Below are positions 24,349-30,985 of a stretch of 30,985 bases of DNA, piece after piece (positions within the stretch are counted from its first letter, which is position 1; each line of letters begins with the position of its first letter). Source of the stretch: Pseudomonadota bacterium (lineage in GTDB: Bacteria > Pseudomonadota > Gammaproteobacteria > Xanthomonadales > Xanthomonadaceae). A program made the translations under genes and the position numbers. Under the pieces are notes generated by a model that had not been told where the DNA came from, did no database searches, and saw nothing but the letters and a program-made list of their open reading frames with translations. Location of the stretch: positions 1 to 30,985 of the forward strand of contig JANXZP010000101.1 of assembly GCA_025355485.1 (NCBI GenBank), read 5' to 3'.

Positions 24349-25353
24349 ATGCTGGTGGTCGGAATCGCTGGAACCACGCTCGATGCCATCGAGCGCGACT
24401 GGCTGCAACACCCGTCGGTCGGCGGGGTGATCCTGTTCACGCGCAATTTCGCATCGCGCGAGCAGGTGACCGAACTTGCCGCGGACATCCGCACCGCAGG
24501 GCCGCGTCCGCAGTTGCTGTGCGTGGACCAGGAAGGCGGACGCGTGCAGCGTTTCCGCGATGGTTTCGCCTCGCTGCCGTCGCTCGATGGTTTCGGCCGC
24601 ATGCACGCACGCGATGCGAACGCCGCGCTCGCGCTCGCCGAGGAGCACGCATGGCTGATGGCCAGCGAGATCCGCGCGCTCGATATCGACCTGAGTTTCG
24701 CGCCGGTGGTCGATCTGGGCCGCGGCAACCGCGCGATCGGCGACCGCGCGTTCTCGTCCGATCCGGAAATCGTTGCCGAATTCACGCGCGCCTACGTGCG
24801 CGGCATGCACGCGGCGGGTATGTCCGCGACGCTCAAGCATTTCCCGGGTCACGGCTCGGTGCTCGAAGACACCCATTACGATGCCGCGACCGATCCGCGT
24901 CCGCTTGACACATTACGCGAGGAAGACCTCGTTCCATTCGTTGCCGGCATAGCCGCGGGTGCCGAAGCGATGATGCTCGCGCACGTCACCTATCCGGCGG
25001 TCGCACCCGAGCCAGCCGGTTATTCGCCGCACTGGATCAACGACATCCTGCGCAAGGACATGGGTTTTCGCGGTGTGGTGTTCTCGGACGACATCGGCAT
25101 GGCAGCGGCGGAATCAGCTGGCGGAGTCGCTGCGCGTATCGATGCGCATCTCGACGCGGGCTGCGATGCGGTCCTGGTGTGCGCGCCGGAGTTGGTCGCC
25201 GATTCGCTGACGGCGATGGACCAGCGTGCGACCCCGCGTGCCGATACGCTGGCATCGTTGTTCGGTCGCGGACGCATGGACTGGAACGCACTGCAATCCG
25301 ATCCGCGCCACGCGCAGGCCGTCGCGCGCGTTGCCGGTGATGCGGTAGCCTGA
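24349..25353 (+). CDS. nagZ: Beta-N-acetylhexosaminidase NagZ
   Basis: NagZ removes N-acetylglucosamine from anhydromuropeptides in cell-wall recycling in the cytoplasm. The 334-residue GH3 enzyme contains VGGVILFTRNFASREQV, VDQEGGRVQRFRDGF, KHFPGHG (163-169), the Asp174-Thr175-His176 pair whose histidine acts as acid/base, and FSDDIGM with the nucleophile in the Asp247-Asp248 pair. No export signal is present. AGGAGAAG (24337-24344) precedes the ATG. In Pseudomonas aeruginosa the methylthioinosine phosphorylase gene also lies beside nagZ, and the same linkage is seen here with hpt between. Confidence 0.97.
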   Translation: MLVVGIAGTTLDAIERDWLQHPSVGGVILFTRNFASREQVTELAADIRTAGPRPQLLCVDQEGGRVQRFRDGFASLPSLDGFGRMHARDANAALALAEEHAWLMASEIRALDIDLSFAPVVDLGRGNRAIGDRAFSSDPEIVAEFTRAYVRGMHAAGMSATLKHFPGHGSVLEDTHYDAATDPRPLDTLREEDLVPFVAGIAAGAEAMMLAHVTYPAVAPEPAGYSPHWINDILRKDMGFRGVVFSDDIGMAAAESAGGVAARIDAHLDAGCDAVLVCAPELVADSLTAMDQRATPRADTLASLFGRGRMDWNALQSDPRHAQAVARVAGDAVA

Positions 25354-25357
25354 TCGC

Positions 25358-25930
25358 ATGAGCCTTGATTTCGCCAACACGGACCTCGCCACCGCACTCG
25401 CAAGCTCCGACCTGCTGCACGATCGCTGCGCGATCGATGCCGCGATCGCCCGCATCGCCGTATCGATCCACGCCGACTACGCGGGCCGACGCCCGCTGCT
25501 GCTGACGGTGATGCACGGCGGCATGCTGTTCGCGTCCGAGCTCGCGCTCGCGCTGGGGCAGGGCGATGCGCTCGACCTGGAGTTCGATTTCGTGCATGCA
25601 ACGCGTTACCGCAGCGGCACATCCGGCTCCGCGCTTCAATGGAAGCACAGGCCAGCGACACCGTTGCGCGGACGCCATGTGCTGCTCGCCGACGACATCC
25701 TCGACGAGGGCTACACGCTGGACGCGGTGCGCTCGTGGTGTCGCGAACAGGGCGCGGCCGACGTGCGCATCGCGGTGCTCGCGTGGAAACGCCACGGCCG
25801 CCTGGTGCCTGGCATGCACGCTGACTATGTCGGCGTCGAAGTACCCGACCGTTACGTCTACGGGTTCGGCATGGACTTCCACGAGCAGGGCCGCAACCTG
25901 CCCGCGATTTACGCATTGAGGGATGCATGA
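25358..25930 (+). CDS. hpt: Hypoxanthine-guanine phosphoribosyltransferase
   Basis: The enzyme joins hypoxanthine or guanine to PRPP to give IMP or GMP. The 190-residue protein has a type I PRTase fold, with LLTVMHGGMLFASELALAL (the PPi loop region), a flexible loop near FVHATRYRSGTSGS, and the PRPP motif LLADDILDEGYTLDAV (about 109-124). The usual Glu-Asp pair of that motif is Asp112-Asp113 here. YVGVEVPDRYVYGFGMDF is the C-terminal purine-binding region. The gene begins four bases after nagZ and overlaps the phosphorylase gene by ATGA. That gene would supply its substrate hypoxanthine, so the pair forms a salvage step. Confidence 0.9.
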   Translation: MSLDFANTDLATALASSDLLHDRCAIDAAIARIAVSIHADYAGRRPLLLTVMHGGMLFASELALALGQGDALDLEFDFVHATRYRSGTSGSALQWKHRPATPLRGRHVLLADDILDEGYTLDAVRSWCREQGAADVRIAVLAWKRHGRLVPGMHADYVGVEVPDRYVYGFGMDFHEQGRNLPAIYALRDA

Positions 25931-26700
25931 GTACGCACGACTACGGTTCCATCGAGCTCGCCGTGATCGGTGGCACCGGCCTCTACAAGCTGACGATGCT
26001 CGAGGACGAGAAGGCGATGACCGCGGCGACGCCCTATGGCATGCCATCGGGACCGGTGCGCATCGGCTTGTTGGGCGAACATCGCATCGCATTCCTCGCG
26101 CGGCACGGTGAAGATCATTCGTTGCCGCCGCACAAGGTGAACTATCGCGCGAACCTGTGGCTGCTCAAGGAAATCGGCGCGACCCGCGTGCTTGCGGTCA
26201 ACGCGGTCGGCGGCATCGGCGAACGCTACGCGCCGCGCGCGATCGGCATTCCCGACCAGATCATCGACTACACCTGGGGCCGCGTTGGCACGTATTGCGA
26301 AGAGCCGGGCACCGACGTGCTGCATGTCGACATGACCGAACCGTACACGCCGTCGCTGCGTGCCGCATTGCACGCCGCCGCGCGCGACGCAGGCATCGCG
26401 GTAGTCGATGGCGGTTGCTACGGTGCGACCCAGGGCCCGCGCCTGGAAACGAAAGCAGAGATCGCGCGGTTGCGTCGCGACGGTTGCGATCTCGTTGGTA
26501 TGACCGGCATGCCCGAAGCCGGCCTCGCACGCGAACTCGGGCTCGAGTACGCAAGTCTCGCGCTGGTCGCGAACTGGGCCGCAGGCTGCGGCGATGCTGC
26601 GGAAATCACGATGAAAGAAGTCCATACGAACCTCGACCAAGCGACTGCGCGCATCCCTCATTTGATTGCGGCATTGCTGCAAACGCTGGAGCACGCATGA
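25927..26700 (+). CDS. mtnP: S-methyl-5'-thioinosine phosphorylase
   Basis: This PNP/MTAP-family enzyme cleaves methylthioinosine with phosphate to hypoxanthine and 5-methylthioribose-1-phosphate. The 257-residue protein has the phosphate site GGTG (15-18), RHG (59-61) and HKVNYRANLW, plus AVGGIG, ATQGPRLETKAEI and GMTGMPEA (191-198). The purine site reads VANWAAG with Asn216, where adenine-specific MTAP has an Asp-containing DYDCW-type segment. Asparagine suits a 6-oxopurine, so methylthioinosine is the likely substrate. This would need a methylthioadenosine deaminase elsewhere. Placement between hpt and an oxygenase-like gene, both with ATGA overlaps, suggests coupled expression. Confidence 0.88.
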   Translation: MSTHDYGSIELAVIGGTGLYKLTMLEDEKAMTAATPYGMPSGPVRIGLLGEHRIAFLARHGEDHSLPPHKVNYRANLWLLKEIGATRVLAVNAVGGIGERYAPRAIGIPDQIIDYTWGRVGTYCEEPGTDVLHVDMTEPYTPSLRAALHAAARDAGIAVVDGGCYGATQGPRLETKAEIARLRRDGCDLVGMTGMPEAGLARELGLEYASLALVANWAAGCGDAAEITMKEVHTNLDQATARIPHLIAALLQTLEHA

Positions 26701-27350
26701 GTGCGTCGAACGCCTACAAGGCCGGTGGCGCGGATCTGATCGAAAGCCTGCTGTCGCCGGAAGTCGCGACCGCGATGGCACACAAGATCGCCATCGGCAT
26801 TGCGCAAGGCGGCGCGCGTTGGCTGGTGCCGCCCAGTATCGGCAACAAGCCCTGCTACGAGGTGTCGTGCCTGGAATGGCCGGTACTGCTGACCTTTCTG
26901 TGGGGCATCACGCCGAAGATCGAGGAAATCGCCGCCGCGCGCCTGCTGCCGACCTACAGCTATTTCCGGACGTATCAGCGCGGCGATGTCTGCCGCATCC
27001 ATGCGGATCGCCCCGCGTGCGAACACTCGCTGTCGCTCACGCTCGCATACGCCGACGGCATTCCGTGGGCGCTTGCGGTGGCCGACCAGCCGGTGACTGA
27101 CGACAAGCGGCAGACGTTGCGCGGCGACGATGATTTCGGCGACGAAGCGTTTTCCGACTACGAAATGAAACCTGGCGATGCGGTGATCTATCGCGGCTAC
27201 GACTACCGCCACGGCCGCACGAGCCCAAACCCGAACCGCTGGTCCGCGCACCTGTTCATGCACTGGGTCGAACGCGACGGCCCGCATCGCGATCAATTGT
27301 TCGACGGCAAGCCGATGATCGGGCCGGTGGATTTCAGGTTTCCTGGTTGA
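26697..27350 (+). CDS. Predicted Fe(II)/2-oxoglutarate-dependent oxygenase, unknown substrate
   Basis: I do not recognise a named family member. The 217-residue soluble protein has a pattern typical of the double-stranded beta-helix oxygenases. LLPTYSYFRTYQRGDVCRIH leads into H102-x-D104, followed by RPACEHSLSLTLAYADG. Then MKPGDAVIYRGYDYRHGRTS carries a candidate third ligand His172, and Arg181 nine residues later is in the position of the 2-oxoglutarate carboxylate binder. There is no signal peptide. Its ATG overlaps the phosphorylase stop by four bases, so it is the last gene of the rlmD-nagZ-hpt-mtnP run. The ligand assignment is by motif spacing only; the substrate is unknown. Confidence 0.7.
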   Translation: MSASNAYKAGGADLIESLLSPEVATAMAHKIAIGIAQGGARWLVPPSIGNKPCYEVSCLEWPVLLTFLWGITPKIEEIAAARLLPTYSYFRTYQRGDVCRIHADRPACEHSLSLTLAYADGIPWALAVADQPVTDDKRQTLRGDDDFGDEAFSDYEMKPGDAVIYRGYDYRHGRTSPNPNRWSAHLFMHWVERDGPHRDQLFDGKPMIGPVDFRFPG

Positions 27351-27364
27351 GCGATCGGCGCGGA

Positions 27365-27379
27365 AGTATCGTTGATACT
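27365..27379 (+). terminator. Weak hairpin after the oxygenase gene
   Basis: AGTATC (27365-27370) and GATACT (27374-27379) form a perfect 6-bp stem with loop GTT, followed by GTTACTT. It lies 15 bases after the oxygenase stop, where the operon should end. The stem is short and AT-containing, so this is a tentative call. Confidence 0.3.
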
Positions 27380-27384
27380 GTTAC

Positions 27385-27612
27385 TTATCGACTCCCTAGT
27401 TCCATGGCACGCCGAAGGCTTGCCATCGCCGCTGGAATCGCGTCCGCATCGATCACGCCATAGCCGAACGTCACTGCCGGCTGTTTCGGCGCGTGCATCG
27501 CGTACTCCGCGATCGATTGCGCGCCCGGCGTGTGCCGGTGCATCGCCGATATGATCGTCGCCGCGCAGGCGTCGACAGCGACGATGTGCACAGCCGGGAG
27601 TTCTACGGGCAT
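27385..27612 (-). pseudogene. C-terminal remnant of a MocR/PdxR-type aminotransferase-like regulator
   Basis: The 75-residue frame reads like the last part of a GntR-family MocR regulator. PAVHIVAVDACAATIISAMH matches the LHxVA... strand, PGAQSIAEYAMHAP the following loop, and VTFGYGVIDADAIPAAMASL the conserved FGYG...I..al..L end. A full protein would be about 450-500 residues with an N-terminal HTH and the aminotransferase fold, none of which is present. The upstream side runs straight into the end of the GGDEF-EAL gene. It is probably a decayed fragment; a short expressed protein is possible but unlikely. The rest of 27351-27640 holds nothing else I can support. Confidence 0.5.
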
Positions 27613-27640
27613 TGATCGAAGAATCGATGCGTACGACCGA

Positions 27641-29464
27641 TCAAGCGTTGTACGAAACCTGCCGGGCCGGCGCGACCGATGCGGAAGCGTTCGGAACCTC
27701 TGCGCTCTCCGCCATCAGCAAGCGCTTCCCTGCGCGCAGCATGCACTCCAGTTCCGGTGCCGGTATCGGCGGGCTGAAGAAATAGCCCTGGATCTGGTCG
27801 CAGCCGTGGTGCCGCAAATACGCCAGTTGCTCTGCGGTTTCCACACCCTCCGCGATGACGTCCAGTTTCAGGCTATGCGCCATGCTGATGATCGTCAGCG
27901 CAATCGCTGCATCGTCCGGATTGCTGGTGATGTCGCGGATGAAGGCGCTGTCGATCTTCAACTTGTCGATCGGGAAACGACGCAAATAGGCCAGGCTCGA
28001 ATAGCCGGTGCCGAAATCGTCGATGGAAACCTGCACGCCCTGTTTTTTCAGGTGCTGCAGAATGCCGATGGTTCGCTCGGTGTTCGCCATCAACGAACTC
28101 TCGGTCAATTCCAGCTCGAGAAGATCGGCCGGGATGTCGTTGTCGACGATCGCCTTGGCGACTTCCAGATCCAGGTCGCTTTCGGTGAATTGGCGACTCG
28201 AAACATTCACCGCGATTTTCACCTGGCCGATCGAGGAATCCATCCATCGCCCGATCTGCCTGCACGCCTCGGCAATGATCCAACTGCCCACGCGCACGAT
28301 AAGCCCGGTTTCTTCCAGCACTGGAATGAACACATCGGGCGATATCAGTCCATGCCCTGGTCGCTGCCAGCGCAGCAAGGCTTCGACGCCGGAGATGTGG
28401 CCGTCATCGAGCCGTACTTTCGGCTGGTAGTGCAAGACGAATTCGTTGTGTTCGACGGCCTTGCGCAGTGCAGTCTCGAGCTCGAGTTGCGCCAGCACTT
28501 CGGTATTCATTTGCGCCGTGAAGAAACGGAAGGTGTCGCGCCCGGCCTGCTTGGCCCGATACATCGCCGTGTCGGCATATTTGATCAATGTTTCGGGATC
28601 GCACGCATCGTCTGGATGGACGGTGATGCCGATGCTCGCAGTGACGGAGATCGCATGGCCTCGCAGGTCGAACGGCGCGCGCAACACATCGCGAATCTTG
28701 TTGGCGACGAGCGTCGCGCCTTGCTGGCCACCCTGCATCGTCAGGATCAGCGCAAACTCGTCGCCGCCCAGCCGACCGACCGTGTCGCGCGTGCGCACGC
28801 ACTGCATAAGGCGCGTGCTGAACTGACGCAGCAATTCGTCGCCGATCGCATGGCCCAGCGTGTCGTTGACGTTCTTGAAATGATCGAGGTCGATGAACAG
28901 GACGGCGACCGGTGGACCTTTGTCCGATGTCTTGCCCATGGTTTCCTGCAAGGTCTGGTAGAACAGCGTGCGATTGGGCAGTCCGGTGAGGGGGTCGTAG
29001 TGCGCAAGATGTTCCAGATCCGCCGTGCGTTCCTGCACCTGTTGTTCCAGCAGCGCGCTGTTGTTCTGCAGGAAATCGCCATACGCTTTCAACCGCAACA
29101 GGTTGCGAACGCGCATCCACAATTCCATGCGATCGACTGGCTTCGTCAGGAATTCTTCCGCACCGGCGCTGAGGCCGGCTAGGCGCGCGCTGCGATCGAT
29201 CTGCGCGGTGACCATGATGATCGGAATCGCCGAGGTCGCAGGATCGGCTTTCAGAACACTCGCGACTTCGTATCCGTCCATGCCAGGCATCATCACGTCG
29301 AGCAGGATCAGGTCCGGCGCGCACTGCGCGATCGACGCCAGCGCTTCTTCGCCATTCGCTGCGCTGCGGGTGACGTAGCCTTCGGGCCGCAGCAGCGCTT
29401 CGAGCAGCTCGCGATTCTGGGGCCCGTCGTCGACGATCAGGATGGTCGCGGGCGCGTTGTTCAT
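27641..29464 (-). CDS. REC-GGDEF-EAL cyclic-di-GMP response regulator
   Basis: The protein should both make and degrade cyclic di-GMP under control of phosphorylation. The 607 residues contain a receiver (about 1-120; Asp12-Asp13, phospho-acceptor Asp56, Lys108), a coiled linker (NNSALLEQQVQERTADLEHL), and a GGDEF domain with intact GGDEF at 233-237. The inhibitory I-site RTRD (224-227) lies five residues before it. The EAL domain has EALLRW (361-366), ELTES, DDFGTGYSSLAYLRRFPID and AEGVETAEQ. All signature residues are present, so neither enzymatic half looks degenerate. The open frame extends to 29920, but the ATG at 29464 overlaps the preceding regulator by four bases and begins the receiver. 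It is the last gene of a kinase-receiver-effector operon. Confidence 0.94.
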   Translation of the reverse strand: MNNAPATILIVDDGPQNRELLEALLRPEGYVTRSAANGEEALASIAQCAPDLILLDVMMPGMDGYEVASVLKADPATSAIPIIMVTAQIDRSARLAGLSAGAEEFLTKPVDRMELWMRVRNLLRLKAYGDFLQNNSALLEQQVQERTADLEHLAHYDPLTGLPNRTLFYQTLQETMGKTSDKGPPVAVLFIDLDHFKNVNDTLGHAIGDELLRQFSTRLMQCVRTRDTVGRLGGDEFALILTMQGGQQGATLVANKIRDVLRAPFDLRGHAISVTASIGITVHPDDACDPETLIKYADTAMYRAKQAGRDTFRFFTAQMNTEVLAQLELETALRKAVEHNEFVLHYQPKVRLDDGHISGVEALLRWQRPGHGLISPDVFIPVLEETGLIVRVGSWIIAEACRQIGRWMDSSIGQVKIAVNVSSRQFTESDLDLEVAKAIVDNDIPADLLELELTESSLMANTERTIGILQHLKKQGVQVSIDDFGTGYSSLAYLRRFPIDKLKIDSAFIRDITSNPDDAAIALTIISMAHSLKLDVIAEGVETAEQLAYLRHHGCDQIQGYFFSPPIPAPELECMLRAGKRLLMAESAEVPNASASVAPARQVSYNA

Positions 29465-29871
29465 GGCGTTCCGCCGGATGGATTCGCTTCGTTGCCCTGT
29501 GGTGCTGCCTTCGCCAGCAAGGCGTCGATCACCGCATACAGTTCCTGATAACGCAAAGGTTTCGCGATATAACCGTCGCAACCGGCGATCTCGCTTTTTT
29601 TCTGGTCTTCCTTCATCGCCATCGAAGTCAGCGCGATGATCGGAATCGTGGCGGTCGCTGGATCCTGTTTCAGCAGCGACGTTGCCGCGAAACCATCCAT
29701 GCCGGGAAGCTGGATGTCCATCAGGATCAGATCCGGTTGTTCGGCGTGCGCCATCGTCAAGCCATGCTCGGCATCGATTGCGCACAACACTGTATGGCCG
29801 GCGTGGCGCATCAGCAGCGACGTCAGTTTCATGTTCGCCGGGTTGTCTTCGATGATGAGTACCTTGGCCAT
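29461..29871 (-). CDS. DivK-like single-domain response regulator
   Basis: This is a stand-alone receiver of 136 residues with no output domain. MAKVLIIEDNPANMKLTSLL and PDLILMDIQLPGMDGFAATS give the acidic pair Glu8-Asp9 and phospho-acceptor Asp52. Switch Thr82 (ALTSMAMKEDQ) and Lys104 (YIAKPLRYQE) complete the set. NMKL and LMDIQLPG closely resemble DivK of alphaproteobacteria. It starts nine bases after the upstream histidine kinase and overlaps the GGDEF-EAL gene by four bases, so it probably shuttles phosphate or competes for it within this three-gene system. Confidence 0.92.
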   Translation of the reverse strand: MAKVLIIEDNPANMKLTSLLMRHAGHTVLCAIDAEHGLTMAHAEQPDLILMDIQLPGMDGFAATSLLKQDPATATIPIIALTSMAMKEDQKKSEIAGCDGYIAKPLRYQELYAVIDALLAKAAPQGNEANPSGGTP

Positions 29872-29880
29872 CGCGCGGGC

Positions 29881-30984
29881 CTAATGCTGCAGCAACGCTT
29901 GCTTGCGCAGCGGCAACCATGCGGCGAAGCGCGAGCCTTCGCCTTCCGCGCTCGCAACGGCCACCGTGCCTCCATGCAGCTCGGCGAGCTGTTTCACCAT
30001 CGCCAGGCCAAGTCCAGTGCCTTCGAATTTGCGCGCGAGGCTGCTGTCGATCTGGGTGAATGCCTGGAACAGTTTCGCCATGTTGTGTTTAGAAATACCG
30101 ATGCCGCTGTCGCTGACGATGATCTCGAGGAAGTCGTTGTATTCGTTGTCGGCCAACGGGAAGCCGTGCATCGGCCAGTCGCCGGACAATGTGCCGACCG
30201 TGCTGCGCGGAACGCGTCGCGCGCTCAAGACCACGCGGCCGCCGTTCGCGCTGAACTTCACCGCGTTCGACAGCAAGTTGTAGACGATCTGCTTGGTCTT
30301 GCGCATGTCGAGTTGCAGCGCATCGAGATCCTCCTCTGTTTCGAGTTCGAGCCGGATGCGCTGGGCCGCGGCTTTCTCCCGGACGATCGACAGGCTGTTC
30401 GACAGCAGACTGCCCAAATCGACCGTTTCGAGTTCGAGCGTCATCATGCCGGCTTCGACTTTCGACAAATCGAGGATGTCGTTGATCAGCGACAACAGGT
30501 GCTGGCCGCTTGCGAAAATATCCGCGACGCCCTCCTGCTGGACGCCGCTCATCGGACCCATCAATCCGTCCTTGAGCGCTTCTGAAAACCCGATGATCGC
30601 GTTCAGCGGCGTGCGCAATTCGTGCGACATCGTCGCAAGGAATTCGGATTTCATGCGGCTGGCGTGTTCCAGTTCGATATTCTTTTCCTGCAACGTCTGG
30701 TCGAAGCGCTTGCGCTCGGTGACGTCGCGCGCAGCGGCGAACACGCCCTGCAACTTGCGATCGCGGTCATGGAAGGTCGCGGCGTTGTACGACACGACGG
30801 TTTCCGTCCCGTTCTGGGCGCGCACGGTGAGTTCGTAATCGCTCACCTTGTTCTCGGTGAGCACGCGCTTGATCGCGGCATCGGCGCGGATAGGGTCGGT
30901 GAAGAAGTTCTTGCAGGGCGCGCCGATCAATTCATCGCGCGTGCGCCCGGTCAGCGCGATCATCTGCTGGTTGACGTCGGAAAT
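29881..30984 (-). CDS. PAS-domain sensor histidine kinase, 5' truncated by window edge
   Basis: This is the C-terminal 367 residues of a sensor kinase whose start lies beyond the right edge. The frame stays open to the last codon. The visible part opens in a PAS domain (ISDVNQQMIALTGRTRDELI, then GVFAAARDVTERKRF). A HisKA domain follows with the H-box MSHELRTPLNAIIGFSEAL, and an HATPase domain with KQIVYNLLSNAVKFS (N box), VSDSGIGIS (G1) and FEGTGLGLAMVKQLAELHGG (G2). No C-terminal receiver is fused; the next gene supplies one. It likely signals to the DivK-like protein and the REC-GGDEF-EAL enzyme encoded immediately downstream. More PAS, GAF or membrane domains may precede the visible part. 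Confidence 0.93.
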   Translation of the reverse strand: MSDVNQQMIALTGRTRDELIGAPCKNFFTDPIRADAAIKRVLTENKVSDYELTVRAQNGTETVVSYNAATFHDRDRKLQGVFAAARDVTERKRFDQTLQEKNIELEHASRMKSEFLATMSHELRTPLNAIIGFSEALKDGLMGPMSGVQQEGVADIFASGQHLLSLINDILDLSKVEAGMMTLELETVDLGSLLSNSLSIVREKAAAQRIRLELETEEDLDALQLDMRKTKQIVYNLLSNAVKFSANGGRVVLSARRVPRSTVGTLSGDWPMHGFPLADNEYNDFLEIIVSDSGIGISKHNMAKLFQAFTQIDSSLARKFEGTGLGLAMVKQLAELHGGTVAVASAEGEGSRFAAWLPLRKQALLQH

Positions 30985-30985
30985 G

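Overview
The window is GC-rich, densely coded DNA from a gammaproteobacterium. The gene order points to the Lysobacterales (Xanthomonadales), probably near Rhodanobacteraceae or Lysobacteraceae. Two conserved blocks support this: fabD-fabG-acpP-fabF-pabB-pabC-mltG-tmk-holB-pilZ, and rpoE-rseA-mucD-lepA-lepB-DUF4845-rnc-era-recO, with no rseB between rseA and mucD. The placement is inferred from gene order and protein character, without a database search. No tRNA, rRNA, CRISPR array, prophage or intact insertion sequence was seen.

Layout. (1) 2-8505, plus strand: the end of fabD, then fatty acid synthesis (fabG, acpP, fabF), p-aminobenzoate synthesis (pabB, pabC), the septal murein lytic transglycosylase mltG, thymidylate kinase, the delta' clamp-loader subunit and the pilus assembly protein PilZ. 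Most junctions are 4-base ATGA or GTGA overlaps, so translation is probably coupled. A perfect 17-bp hairpin and a REP-like palindrome close the block. (2) 8603-10669, minus strand: a fused enoyl-CoA hydratase/3-hydroxyacyl-CoA dehydrogenase for fatty acid oxidation. (3) 10831-19509, plus strand: sigma-E, its anti-sigma factor, a periplasmic DegP/MucD protease, then LepA, signal peptidase I with an unusual insertion, a DUF4845 membrane protein, RNase III, Era and RecO. (4) 19494-20210, minus strand: a REC-Hpt phosphorelay protein whose 3' end overlaps recO. (5) 20244-22924, plus strand: a YdbH-like protein and a lipoprotein carrying a YdbL (DUF1318) domain, candidate envelope lipid-homeostasis partners. 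(6) 22996-27350, plus strand: rlmD, nagZ, a hypoxanthine phosphoribosyltransferase, methylthioinosine phosphorylase and an uncharacterised predicted Fe(II)/2-oxoglutarate oxygenase. (7) 27385-30984, minus strand: a remnant of a MocR-type regulator, then a signalling operon read right to left: PAS histidine kinase (cut by the window edge), DivK-like receiver, and REC-GGDEF-EAL cyclic-di-GMP enzyme.

Most genes are conserved housekeeping. The points most worth a second look are an in-frame palindromic insertion in pabB, the enlarged cytosolic loop of LepB, the lipoprotein form of YdbL with no separate ynbE, the oxygenase coupled to the methylthioinosine/hypoxanthine salvage genes, and several short palindromic or period-7 repeats between genes. 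No intergenic stretch exceeds about 300 bases; the largest (27351-27640) holds the MocR remnant.
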